Positions 9,070 to 17,103 are shown, counted from the stretch's first letter. The stretch: DNA of 34,537 nt from Archaeoglobus sp. (GCF_017656475.1 NZ_JACDNT010000019.1:1-34537), one strand, 5' to 3'. The notes: generated by a model from the letters alone, not told the origin. Made by a program: numbers and translations.

Positions 9070-9461
9070 ATTTTACCAGCCTCCGCCTTTATTCTGCTAA
9101 CAAAACCGGAGCATTTCTCAAGCAGGTTCACCATTTCGAGCAGCTCACTCTCAGATATTCTGTAGTACTCATGAGCTATAAGGTTTCGGAGAAATATCAG
9201 GCGTTTGAAGGTTTTGAGTTCATCTTCACTTATGTATCCCTCACTTTCAAGGACCTCAAAAAGCTCCCTGTAGGTTGAGGGAAATCCCAGTTTCTTCTTC
9301 GCAACGATGTACTGGGCTAAATCTATGAGGGCGTTGGCAGCCTGAAAGCACTCCATTGCCAGAGTGTTGTAAACAAAGTAGTCTTTAACATCTTTGGATT
9401 TGAGGTTCAACGCACCTTTTAGATGCCTCTCGAAACGCAGTATGTACTCTGCAAGCCTCAT
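9066..9461 (-). CDS. hepT: HepT-like HEPN toxin (DUF86-type)
   Basis: A 131-residue helical protein with the RX4HXY motif LRNLIAHEYY (Arg92, His97, Tyr99). This is the catalytic and AMP-accepting site in characterised HepT RNases. It overlaps MntA upstream by 4 bp. Its stop overlaps the start of the methyltransferase C-terminal fragment (ATATGA). It lies inside the block that splits the methyltransferase. Confidence 0.88.
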   Translation of the reverse strand: MRLAEYILRFERHLKGALNLKSKDVKDYFVYNTLAMECFQAANALIDLAQYIVAKKKLGFPSTYRELFEVLESEGYISEDELKTFKRLIFLRNLIAHEYYRISESELLEMVNLLEKCSGFVSRIKAEAGKI

Positions 9462-9829
9462 CCAAGCACCTCTGAAGAGATTTGCCTGTACATTCGAGCT
9501 GTGTCGAGGTACTCTCTCATGACTTCGAGTTTGATCTCCAGTAGCTTTTCCTCATCCCTGACGAAGATTTCCCTACCGTATTTGAAAACTTCATGTTTTA
9601 TGTGCAACGGCAGGCGGTGAAAAAGGACTACATCGATTTGTGGTGATGCCAAGCTCCCGATTTCTGCCTCACTTTCGGGAGTGGGATTTTCCATTATAAC
9701 CGCAATGTCAATATCTGATAGAGGAGTTGCCTCTCCTTTGGCGTGAGAACCAAAGAGGTAGATTGCAATAACACTTGGGTGGGCTTTGATGGTTTCGATG
9801 ATTTTCGAGAGTTTTTGGTTTAATCCCAT
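9458..9829 (-). CDS. mntA: MntA-like nucleotidyltransferase antitoxin
   Basis: A 123-residue minimal nucleotidyltransferase. The signature GSHAKGEATPLSDIDIAV gives Gly27-Ser28 and Asp39/Asp41, the GSX10DXD pattern of MntA. Characterised members AMPylate the HepT tyrosine in RX4HXY to block the toxin. It is followed by hepT with a 4-bp overlap and is divergent from the M48 protease. This pair is distinct from the HEPN/MNT pair at 3121-3811: its HEPN partner is of the DUF86 type. Confidence 0.88.
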   Translation of the reverse strand: MGLNQKLSKIIETIKAHPSVIAIYLFGSHAKGEATPLSDIDIAVIMENPTPESEAEIGSLASPQIDVVLFHRLPLHIKHEVFKYGREIFVRDEEKLLEIKLEVMREYLDTARMYRQISSEVLG

Positions 9830-9910
9830 GTGTTTTTATTAGGGTGAAAGTTAATATCTTTTGTTCTTACTCGAAAAATTATTATTTGGTGGTTTAGTAT
9901 AGATAGAATC

Positions 9911-10867
9911 ATGGAAATTGAACTGGAGAACGTCAAACTCCTTTTTCAAGCCATAACTATATCTCTACTAATATCAATCTCCATTTCTGCAGTATACTAT
10001 GGGTATCTCCAAAGAGGAGGGTCTTGGAGGGTTGTAGCACAGCTCTCTCTTATTATTCCAATTCTAATCTCTTTGTTCTTAATTTTCTATGTCCCGATTA
10101 TATCAAATCCTATCTGGAATGCGTTATCTTCTTTTGTGCTAATAACCATATTTCTGCTCTTTGTTGGGAGTTATCCGAGATTCGAGTGTGAAAAACCAGA
10201 AGAAAAGTTAGGAGAGATTGAAAACATTCCTATTTTCATCTGCCGTGAGAGAAAAGGCAGAATCTACAACGCATGTTATAAGGGGAGGAAAATCAAAATT
10301 ACGAAAAGTCTTTACGATATATTGTCCGAGGAGGAAAGAAGAGCAATCTTTTACCACGAAGTCGGACATTCGAAGGTAAAACTCTGGGATATAATGACTC
10401 GACTTACCTGCTCTTTATGGCTTCTATCAGTTTCATTGATACTGACGATGTTTGTTTTAGTCTGGTTATCAAACTACGATTGGCTGAACAAACTAATTTT
10501 TTCTATAGCTTTTCTTTCATTCCTACCAATGTATGCCGTTGTGTTCATGATTTCAAGCTGGGTTAATGAGCATGAAGCAGACAGTTACGCTGTTGAAATG
10601 GTAGGATTCAAACCAAAAGCTCAGGCCCTTATAAAACTCCACATTTACAACAGTTTGAAAGGTTGCGAGAATGTAATTTCTGCAATTGAGTTCTCAGATT
10701 TATTTGAACTGGACAAACTTTCATATTTCCAAGTTTTGAAGGCTATAATCCGGAGGGTGTTCAAATATATGCATCCGCAAACCGTCTTAAATCAGCCGTT
10801 GCCAGAAACACATCCGCCTTTGAGGTTGAGGTTAGAGAAGATAAAAGCATTTAAGCGACATAATTAA
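9911..10867 (+). CDS. M48 family membrane zinc metalloprotease (HtpX-like)
   Basis: A 318-residue protein with two hydrophobic segments at the N-terminus (about 10-30 and 43-62), another near 70-86, and further segments near 165-187 and 195-217. The zinc motif HEVGH is at 149-153, and the third ligand is Glu220 in VNEHEAD. HtpX-type proteases clip membrane proteins. This is the only confident plus-strand gene in the island and is divergent from mntA, with about 80 bp of AT-rich sequence between them. It is a candidate effector or housekeeping passenger of the inserted module. Confidence 0.88.
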   Translation: MEIELENVKLLFQAITISLLISISISAVYYGYLQRGGSWRVVAQLSLIIPILISLFLIFYVPIISNPIWNALSSFVLITIFLLFVGSYPRFECEKPEEKLGEIENIPIFICRERKGRIYNACYKGRKIKITKSLYDILSEEERRAIFYHEVGHSKVKLWDIMTRLTCSLWLLSVSLILTMFVLVWLSNYDWLNKLIFSIAFLSFLPMYAVVFMISSWVNEHEADSYAVEMVGFKPKAQALIKLHIYNSLKGCENVISAIEFSDLFELDKLSYFQVLKAIIRRVFKYMHPQTVLNQPLPETHPPLRLRLEKIKAFKRHN

Positions 10868-10890
10868 AACAACAATATTTTAGGACACCT

Positions 10891-12062
10891 ATGTTGGAAC
10901 CCTTACAGCGGGTTATGGTTGGGGTTGATAAATAAACCTTACCTTGGGTTATACACCTCCTTTCTTTTTAACATGTAATATATGCAGACTAACATTTTCC
11001 TTGCTGTGGCTACAATAGCTATGTTGTGTCCCCTCCTCCTCTTTATTCTCAGATAGAAGGAGCGGAGATATTCATCATGCCTTATTGCCACATTTGCACA
11101 CTGTATTAGAATCCATCTAAGCATTCTTGATCCCTGTTTGGTTATGTGACCCTTTATCTCTTTATTTCCTGATTGCTTTATGGAGGGGCATAAGCCTGCG
11201 TAGCTTACAAGCTTGAACTTGTTAGGGAATCTGTTAGCATCTCCTATTTCTGCTTTGATTAGCAAAGCTGAGTAGTAGCTTATTCCAGGGATTGTTGTTA
11301 GCAATATGGCATCGTTATCCTCTTTAGCCTTTTCCTGAATGATTCCGTCTATTCTCTTTATTTTCTCATTTATTTTATCTATGATTGATAGATTGATTTC
11401 AAGGAGTTCTCTGTCTATTTCTGATAGGTCAAGATTTTCAAGGAATTCTCTTCCTTTCTTTGTGAAAGGATTTGGGTAATCTATTATGCCGTTTTTAGCA
11501 AGGATGGCATGTACTCTATTCTTTAATCTGTTTCTGTCCTCTATCAAAGCCTTTCTTAATCTTGTAAGATCTCTTAATTCCCTCACTTCTTTGGGTGGTA
11601 CATAACTTTCTGCTATAAGATTTGCTCTCAAAAGATGAGCAAGCATCTTAGCGTCAAGGGAATCGTTCTTTATCCTTGCTTCAGCTATTATTCTTGTCTT
11701 GTAGGGATGAGCCAGTTTTACTTCCATGTAGTTTTCCAGAACATCGTAGATAAACCTGTAATTTCCTGTTGCCTCTATTACTGCTTTAGCTCCTTTGTAT
11801 TTCATTGCAAATTGTTCTAAGCTTTGTTTGGTGTTCTCTATTCTTACTTCTTCTATTATCTCTCCCAAATCATCCACTATGGCTGCATATGAGTACCTCT
11901 TGTGTACATCCAATCCAATGCAGACCGGATACTCACCTATTCGTGCTTCTAACACACTACCACCATCCTTTTCGCCTGTTAAGTCACCCTAACGCGTTTA
12001 TAACGCATGTTCCAATCTAACTACTGGCATTTGGCTCGGTCTGCTGAAAAGGGTTCCAACAT
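10891..12062 (-). mobile_element. IS110-family insertion sequence with 14-bp inverted repeats
   Basis: The transposase gene is flanked by an exact 14-bp inverted pair, ATGTTGGAACCCTT at 10891-10904 and its complement at 12049-12062. Subterminal inverted repeats are typical of the IS1111 branch. About 93 bp upstream of the transposase start (11956-12048) and about 34 bp downstream are non-coding. The upstream part has a GCGTTATAAACGC hairpin (about 11992-12004) and is where a bridge RNA could lie. True ends may be a few bases outside the repeats. The element lies between the M48 protease and the PD-(D/E)XK-like gene. Confidence 0.75.
10939..11955 (-). CDS. IS110-family DEDD transposase
   Basis: A 338-residue, apparently intact transposase. 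The N-terminal RuvC-like domain has Asp16 (CIGLDVHKR), Glu58 (AVIEATGNYR) and Asp95/Asp98 (NDSLDAKMLA). A central coiled segment follows. The C-terminal Tnp_20 domain has LLTTIPGISYYSA and YAGLCPSIKQSG, with the conserved Ser259 that is the nucleophile in studied members. The start is a GTG preceded by GGATGGTGG. IS110 elements use a bridge RNA to choose their target. Confidence 0.94.
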   Translation of the reverse strand: MLEARIGEYPVCIGLDVHKRYSYAAIVDDLGEIIEEVRIENTKQSLEQFAMKYKGAKAVIEATGNYRFIYDVLENYMEVKLAHPYKTRIIAEARIKNDSLDAKMLAHLLRANLIAESYVPPKEVRELRDLTRLRKALIEDRNRLKNRVHAILAKNGIIDYPNPFTKKGREFLENLDLSEIDRELLEINLSIIDKINEKIKRIDGIIQEKAKEDNDAILLTTIPGISYYSALLIKAEIGDANRFPNKFKLVSYAGLCPSIKQSGNKEIKGHITKQGSRMLRWILIQCANVAIRHDEYLRSFYLRIKRRRGHNIAIVATARKMLVCIYYMLKRKEVYNPR

Positions 12063-12547
12063 GTGGTCACCCTATTCCAAATATTTCCCCCACATGGTGC
12101 TATCCAGGCATCATTGAAACCCTTTCTTTTTAAGGCTACAAATTTACTTTTAAAACGACTGAGAAGAGCGTATACTCTATCCAATTTTTCATCTTGATGT
12201 AGGGGTAAAACTAGAACACCGTAAAACTTTGTATTTCTTCTAGCGTTAAGAAATTCTAATACTCTTGGTAGAATACTATTTCGAGTTTGTGGAAACTTGT
12301 TATCAACAATATCGTCCAATATAGACTCCAGATCATCTTTCATGAGTTCTCCCATATCTTTAAGCTCTACAATAAATATCTGAAATTCCTCGCCTTTAAG
12401 AAAGACATACACAAAATCGCAATGGGATAGCCCCTTCAATCCATTACAATTGCAGTACATTTCGAGATTTAAAAGCAAATACGGATTATCACCCTCCATT
12501 TCAACACCACAGCCGTTCTCCTTATACTCTGCTTTAAGCTCGTGCAT
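12017..12547 (-). CDS. PD-(D/E)XK nuclease-like protein paired with an OLD-like ATPase
   Basis: A 176-residue protein. HCDFVYVFLKGEEFQIFIVELKD has Asp44 and Glu61-x-Lys63 on consecutive strands, the spacing expected of a PD-(D/E)XK nuclease core. Cysteines near 13, 32, 34 and 43 might bind metal. It starts 10 bp after the ATPase stop, so the two form an operon. The last 12-13 codons (NPFQQTEPNASS) run into the IS110 inverted repeat, so the native C-terminus was probably replaced by the insertion. The nuclease assignment comes from motif shape only. Confidence 0.6.
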   Translation of the reverse strand: MHELKAEYKENGCGVEMEGDNPYLLLNLEMYCNCNGLKGLSHCDFVYVFLKGEEFQIFIVELKDMGELMKDDLESILDDIVDNKFPQTRNSILPRVLEFLNARRNTKFYGVLVLPLHQDEKLDRVYALLSRFKSKFVALKRKGFNDAWIAPCGGNIWNRVTTCWNPFQQTEPNASS

Positions 12548-12557
12548 ATCCCGACAC

Positions 12558-14258
12558 CTACAAGCTCATCGCCCATGAAGTCAAGATATTAACGACATCC
12601 GTTATTCCGGGAACATCCTTCATGATCTCGGAAGATCTCTTCTCGAAAACTCTAACTCCGCTTGGTGTTGGTTCGTAGTAGTAAAACCTAACGTCTACAT
12701 TTTTCGCCTCGGAAACAGCTTTAGCTAGAGGCTTCAAATTGATTTCGTCCACGCAGATATTTTGCATTTCAAGGAGTTTCTTTATTAATTCTAAGACTTT
12801 ATTTTCGTTTGGTTTAAATTCCTGAATATATGCCAAAGTGAGTGTCAGCACATCGCTGTGGGTGCTGAAGGCTATTTTGTGGCCAAAAACGTTTGAAAGT
12901 CCAATCAAAGTTAAAGCCATCAGAACCTGTGCGGAATAATGTAGCTGCGACTCTGGTTCTTCAATAATGAGGTAAGAGTTATATGGAACGGATAGGATTG
13001 GTAGTAGGACTCCCGTAACTTCTCCCGCCAAAGCAGAAGCCCATTTTATTGGAACAACTACTGGGTCTCTATCGTCTATTTCTTTAAAACTCCAACGTTT
13101 GTATTTTAATTCGCCAGATCGTTTATCAAACATTAAATTTCCTTGAATGACTGGTTCAAATAGTTGAACCATATTTTTATCGTATTTACCTTCTGAAAGC
13201 TTGGCTCTACCGCTACTTAGCTTAGACATATATGGGTAAAGAGGAGTGTCAAATCCGTAGTAATCTTCAATTATTTCCGTCCTAAGGAAAGGCTCTCGTG
13301 AAATGTATTCCAACTGACAAACGATTGGACTCCTACCGAACGGAATGAACAAAACTGACTGAATACCTAAGGCTCTTCTGTAGATCGATTCAAGCATTTC
13401 ACCGATCTTCTCTGCGAGTCGATCTTGTATTTCTTCGGTTAATACCATCTCAGGAATTGCCCGAAGTATAAACCAGCCTTTTGGTGTTAACTTAAATAAT
13501 CTCAAATTATCTAAAATTTTTAGAATTTCTGTTGTGTCTTTTGCTTTCTCCAATTTAAGTAATTCTCCCTTTGGATATCTTTTCTTTATTATGGGACTTA
13601 TCATATCTAATTTTACTTCTGCTGTTTTTTCAAGAATCAACCTAGTCTCTTGAAGGTACGAGGATATATAGCATCCAATGAAAAGTTTTAGTTCTTGATT
13701 ATAATTTTCTTCTTTTACTGTAAGGGGTCTTCTAAAAGCTTCCACTAATAGTGGAAATAGGTTAGGTACTGATAGTTTAATGTTTACTTTTGTTTTGTCG
13801 GTAGTTGGAAGTAGTCCCCAAAGATGATCGTTTTGCTCTTGTATCAGTTCCATCAGTTTCTTTAAATCTAATATTTCTGTTTTCTTCGACGTCGCTACGA
13901 TCGTATCGTTCTCGATTTTAATATCTATCTTACCGACAGCGTCACCTATGCGTTTGACGATATCTTTTGTCATTTGGGAATCGATCTTGTAAAGTATCGC
14001 CAAATTGGTTAAAAAGACAAATATATCTTCCTCATACACAAAGCGTCTACGCTTCAGAACTCCTAATTCGGCAAATATCGATTTGAGTAAAGATTTTCTC
14101 GCTATTGGATCGAGCATGATTAGAGAAGAATACAGAGCTTTAAGAGTGTAAGATTTACCTACATTCGGCGGGCCGATTAATACCGTAATATCTCCCAACT
14201 CCAATTTTGCCTCGTTTATGGGCCCCAACTTCTTTATCGTAAATTCCATCAAGCTCAC
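12558..14258 (-). CDS. OLD-like / AAA_15-type ABC-family ATPase
   Basis: A 566-residue SMC/ABC-type ATPase. Walker A is GPPNVGKS (29-36 from the GTG at 14258). A long helical insertion occupies about 60-380. Walker B is YLIIEEPESQLH and the switch His is in AFSTHSDVLTLT. The ATG at 14249 (MEFTIKKLGPINEAKLEL) is a better start, because GGTGAG precedes it and family members begin this way. With the adjacent PD-(D/E)XK-like gene it resembles two-gene ATPase-plus-nuclease defence systems. No Toprim domain is visible. It occupies the upstream end of the block that splits the methyltransferase. Confidence 0.85.
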   Translation of the reverse strand: MSLMEFTIKKLGPINEAKLELGDITVLIGPPNVGKSYTLKALYSSLIMLDPIARKSLLKSIFAELGVLKRRRFVYEEDIFVFLTNLAILYKIDSQMTKDIVKRIGDAVGKIDIKIENDTIVATSKKTEILDLKKLMELIQEQNDHLWGLLPTTDKTKVNIKLSVPNLFPLLVEAFRRPLTVKEENYNQELKLFIGCYISSYLQETRLILEKTAEVKLDMISPIIKKRYPKGELLKLEKAKDTTEILKILDNLRLFKLTPKGWFILRAIPEMVLTEEIQDRLAEKIGEMLESIYRRALGIQSVLFIPFGRSPIVCQLEYISREPFLRTEIIEDYYGFDTPLYPYMSKLSSGRAKLSEGKYDKNMVQLFEPVIQGNLMFDKRSGELKYKRWSFKEIDDRDPVVVPIKWASALAGEVTGVLLPILSVPYNSYLIIEEPESQLHYSAQVLMALTLIGLSNVFGHKIAFSTHSDVLTLTLAYIQEFKPNENKVLELIKKLLEMQNICVDEINLKPLAKAVSEAKNVDVRFYYYEPTPSGVRVFEKRSSEIMKDVPGITDVVNILTSWAMSL

Positions 14259-14322
14259 CTACTGGAATTTGACTTACTTGAAGTTTATTAAAACTTTATC
14301 CCAAAAAAAATTGGAGTGAATT

Positions 14323-15792
14323 CTACGCATGTGAGCAGTGTTCAATAACACGTAGAATCCAATCCAAATTCGTTATCCAACTAAAAGATTCTGCAAACGG
14401 GTTGCTTTCGGCATAGTCAAACACCATGGCAATTGCCTGTCTCTGCATGGCTGGACTCATTTTTTCACCAGTAACATGCCAGTAGCCAAGTGTGGAGCAA
14501 TAAGAGGCAAATCTATTGAAATTTAAAGCCAAATACGTCACAACACCCCTCGCATACTCCTCCTCATACCCCTCCTCAACCATCCTGCGGTAAGCTTCTC
14601 TAACCTTATCCACGAAGGTGATTAGAGCAAGCTTCTGCCGTGAATTGAACAAATCACCCCATGTGTTCAACCCGTAATTTCTTACAGAAAAAGCTCTCTC
14701 CGCTCCTTTTCCTTTTCCTTCGGGTGTGGGCTCATCAGGAACCGGCTCAATCCCCCACTTCTTCCTCAACTCTTCAACCTTCTTCTCCAACTCCTTTTCA
14801 GCCTGCCTGAATACCTCTACATCCTTCTCGTTCGCTATTCTGTAAAACTTCCCCTTCTTTTTGAGATGGTGCAAAACAACGGCAACCATCCTCTCTCCAG
14901 CCTTCCCCTCCTGAAACAGCCTTCTTGTTGTCTTGGCATCCACAGTCGAACCGCAAACGGGGCATGTGGCTATAGCACCCTTCACAGTTCCCTTAGATGG
15001 GTCAAAATCCTTAGGCATCTCTTCATACCCATCTCCAACAACCTTGAATTTCACGTCCTTACCCTCAACATACGGATACAACGCCACCTTCTTGTTGCTC
15101 TTCTTCGCCAACCAGAACTGTCTCATCAAAGGAATTTCTGCACCACACGAAGGGTTCTGGCAGGGAATCGTCCTCGCCCAGATATAGCCCACAGGGATGT
15201 ACTCCTCACCGCTCTCCCCGAAATACCCCTTCTGCTCAATAACATCGTTCGGATAAAACCTTCCAATCTCCTTCTTCGCCTCCTCAAGAACCCACTTTCC
15301 CCACTTCTTGACATCCTCAACCAGCTTCTTGCCATACTTCTGCGGATACTCCAGAACAGCCTTAAGAATCAATACCGCAACTGGATTGTAATCTGAGGCG
15401 TAGGTTTCGCAACCCAGCCTCAACGCCTCTAAAGGTATCGCCCCACCACCAGCAAACGGATCAAGCACTCTTGGGGTGTGACCCAAAGCCCTCTTTATAT
15501 CTTCTCTGGCCTTCTCGATGTACGTTGGGTTAAGTGAGTTCTCCCACTTGCAAAGCTCTGCTATAAACTGCTTTACCTTTTCAGCTTCCTCAATGCTGTC
15601 AGGGGCAGGAATTAAAGCTGCATAAGCTGTAGCTCTCGAAGCTGCTAATGGTCGCCTTGCCCACCAGATGTGTAGGGTTGAGATATGGCCATGCCTGATA
15701 TTCTTCTCCCTCGCACTCTCCTCGCTTACTTCCCTAACTGGAAAAGTTTCCTCGATGAATGATCTTTTTATTGGAAATTCTTCTTGACTCAT
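14323..15792 (-). CDS. N-terminal half of the split DUF1156 DNA methyltransferase
   Basis: A 489-residue fragment of a COG1743-type adenine DNA methyltransferase. It has the DUF1156 signature EKNIRHGHISTLHIWWARRPLA (about 29-50), SAM motif I RVLDPFAGGGAIP (108-120) and zinc-ribbon cysteines at 211/216 and 277/280. It ends WILRVIEHCSHA at 14323, just before the expected catalytic DPPY region, which is at 9069-7835. Intact relatives are one polypeptide. The half is open throughout and may fold, so a two-chain enzyme cannot be excluded, but a gene disrupted by insertion is the simpler reading. Its start overlaps the stop of a 34-residue peptide gene. Confidence 0.88.
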   Translation of the reverse strand: MSQEEFPIKRSFIEETFPVREVSEESAREKNIRHGHISTLHIWWARRPLAASRATAYAALIPAPDSIEEAEKVKQFIAELCKWENSLNPTYIEKAREDIKRALGHTPRVLDPFAGGGAIPLEALRLGCETYASDYNPVAVLILKAVLEYPQKYGKKLVEDVKKWGKWVLEEAKKEIGRFYPNDVIEQKGYFGESGEEYIPVGYIWARTIPCQNPSCGAEIPLMRQFWLAKKSNKKVALYPYVEGKDVKFKVVGDGYEEMPKDFDPSKGTVKGAIATCPVCGSTVDAKTTRRLFQEGKAGERMVAVVLHHLKKKGKFYRIANEKDVEVFRQAEKELEKKVEELRKKWGIEPVPDEPTPEGKGKGAERAFSVRNYGLNTWGDLFNSRQKLALITFVDKVREAYRRMVEEGYEEEYARGVVTYLALNFNRFASYCSTLGYWHVTGEKMSPAMQRQAIAMVFDYAESNPFAESFSWITNLDWILRVIEHCSHA

Positions 15793-15893
15793 CTAATCAT
15801 CCCCCAGTTCATTCTTTCTGGTTTTAGCCTCGTTTTATGGCATCCCACACCAATACAGCTGCAACCTCTTTCAGCATCTACAGGAGTTTTCAT
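15789..15893 (-). CDS. small Cys-rich peptide translationally coupled to the methyltransferase
   Basis: A 34-codon frame. Its sequence starts MKTPVDAERGCSCIGVGCHK and ends RMNWGMIR. A good ribosome site (AAAGGTGA) lies 7-8 nt before its ATG, and its TGA overlaps the methyltransferase ATG (ATGA). The CxCxxxxCH arrangement could bind metal. No family is recognised. It could be a leader peptide that couples translation, or a real small subunit. Confidence 0.5.
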   Translation of the reverse strand: MKTPVDAERGCSCIGVGCHKTRLKPERMNWGMIR

Positions 15894-15910
15894 TATATCT
15901 TCACCTTTCC

Positions 15911-16324
15911 TCAATCAAACACTCTCTTTAATCCTTCAACCACATCGAAGTCTACATCATTGCTAATAATAACCCCATCACAGTATTTCAGGGCAAGAGC
16001 GGAGTGAATAGCATCTCTCGGTAAAAGCTTATACTTCTCAACAAGTTTCTGGGCATCTTCACAAATAGCATAATCAACATCCAAAAACTCGAGAAATGGC
16101 ATTTTAAGGAGAATTCTTCCAGCTCTTATACTTTCCTCAAATCCAGCAACTTTTCTCACAACATAAATTACTTCATCCCACGTCAGTGCTGATGTGTATG
16201 CGTTAAATTCACCATCTGCTGCTTTTCTTAGGTATTCTTTTGATTTTTCGGCAACCTCTCCAGAATATAGAGAGGCATAAATGAAAACATTAGAGTCCAG
16301 ATAAGCGCTCTTCAATTTGGCCAT
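15911..16324 (-). CDS. vapC: VapC-like PIN domain ribonuclease toxin
   Basis: A 137-residue PIN protein. The acidic residues are in place: AYLDSNVFIYA (Asp10), LTWDEVIYV, LPRDAIHSALAL and VIISNDVDFD. VapC toxins cleave tRNA or rRNA. The gene overlaps the AbrB-type antitoxin upstream by 35 bp, the usual VapBC order. It lies between the nucleotidyltransferase/VapB genes and the methyltransferase cluster. Confidence 0.92.
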   Translation of the reverse strand: MAKLKSAYLDSNVFIYASLYSGEVAEKSKEYLRKAADGEFNAYTSALTWDEVIYVVRKVAGFEESIRAGRILLKMPFLEFLDVDYAICEDAQKLVEKYKLLPRDAIHSALALKYCDGVIISNDVDFDVVEGLKRVFD

Positions 16325-16571
16325 AGTACAACCTCTTCAATTCAGCGGGTTCTGGAGCTTTGAGCTTTTTCTTAACAATTGAAACGAACTCCTCTACATA
16401 ATCACTTCCGCTTTTATCCGGTCTAATGATTATCTCATCTCCTCTAACCTCAAAAACAACTTTTTCACCCTCTTTCAAACCAAACTTTTCTCTGATCTCC
16501 TTGGGTATCGTGACCTGCCCTTTTTTGCCGACCACTCTGGTTCTTACCATCAAGTATGATTTTTGATCCAT
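16290..16571 (-). CDS. vapB: VapB-like antitoxin with AbrB/SpoVT DNA-binding domain
   Basis: A 93-residue protein. Residues about 9-52 form a swapped-hairpin AbrB domain (VVGKKGQVTIPKEIREKFGL, then GEKVVFEVRGDEIIIRP). The C-terminus is a helix (EEFVSIVKKKLKAP) that would bind VapC. Such antitoxins also repress their own promoter. A Met closer to the domain (MVRTRVVGKKG) is an alternative start. Confidence 0.92.
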   Translation of the reverse strand: MDQKSYLMVRTRVVGKKGQVTIPKEIREKFGLKEGEKVVFEVRGDEIIIRPDKSGSDYVEEFVSIVKKKLKAPEPAELKRLYYGQIEERLSGL

Positions 16572-16592
16572 TAAGTTATAAAGTTTATTTGT

Positions 16593-16889
16593 CTAAGGCT
16601 TAGAATCTTGAAATATCACCACTTGCTCTTTCAGTATCCTTTTTCCCAACCTTAGTTTTATCGTGTTGTACTCGATCAAATCCACTTTTCTGCCAAGCTT
16701 TTCTTCAAGTTCAAGCTTCAATGCAACAAAATCCAGCAGGCTGATATCTTTTTCAATTTCCACGAGTATGTCTATGTCGCTGCTCTCTTTCATCTCCCCT
16801 CTAACTGCCGAGCCGAAAATAGAGGCTCTTTTAACTCCGTATTTCCGCAATATTGGGACAACGTTTCTCTTTATTTCTTCAAGTCTCAT
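16593..16889 (-). CDS. orphan minimal nucleotidyltransferase (MNT)
   Basis: A 98-residue nucleotidyltransferase with IFGSAVRGEMKESSDIDILVE (Gly26-Ser27, Asp38, Asp40) and the second-strand acidic residue in GRKVDLIEYN. Two other MNT genes in the island have a HEPN partner, but none is visible beside this one. VapB follows 21 bp downstream. It may have lost its HEPN toxin, or act on another protein. Confidence 0.85.
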   Translation of the reverse strand: MRLEEIKRNVVPILRKYGVKRASIFGSAVRGEMKESSDIDILVEIEKDISLLDFVALKLELEEKLGRKVDLIEYNTIKLRLGKRILKEQVVIFQDSKP

Positions 16890-16895
16890 ACTTAA

Positions 16896-17087
16896 TCACA
16901 ATTGATAATGTCTACCCCCATAATGGTGTTTCGGATTTTCTTGGATCTTATCTAGTTCATGCCCATAGCCTGTTCTCTTAGCTGAAGTTATCAGCAAGTG
17001 TAATCTTTTCCCTATAAACAATTTGTTCGGATTAACTGAACTACTCAATTCTTTAACAAGGTCTATGTCAGATTTTTCTTTCTTCAT
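16896..17087 (-). CDS. short hypothetical protein
   Basis: A 63-residue basic protein (KSDIDLVKELSSSV, then IGKRLHLLITSAKRTGYGHE) ending in a His-rich tail (HHYGGRHYQL). It lies 16 bp after the 429-residue hypothetical gene and 6 bp before the orphan nucleotidyltransferase, so it fits the operon. No family is recognised. It could be a remnant of a longer gene. Confidence 0.45.
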   Translation of the reverse strand: MKKEKSDIDLVKELSSSVNPNKLFIGKRLHLLITSAKRTGYGHELDKIQENPKHHYGGRHYQL

Positions 17088-17103
17088 ATTTTTCGATTAC
17101 CCC

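Noticed and set aside
9066-14322. Target-site duplication marking the module that split the methyltransferase
   Set aside because: Both junctions contain GAATTC, but a shared six-base site is weak and does not restore a continuous reading frame by itself.
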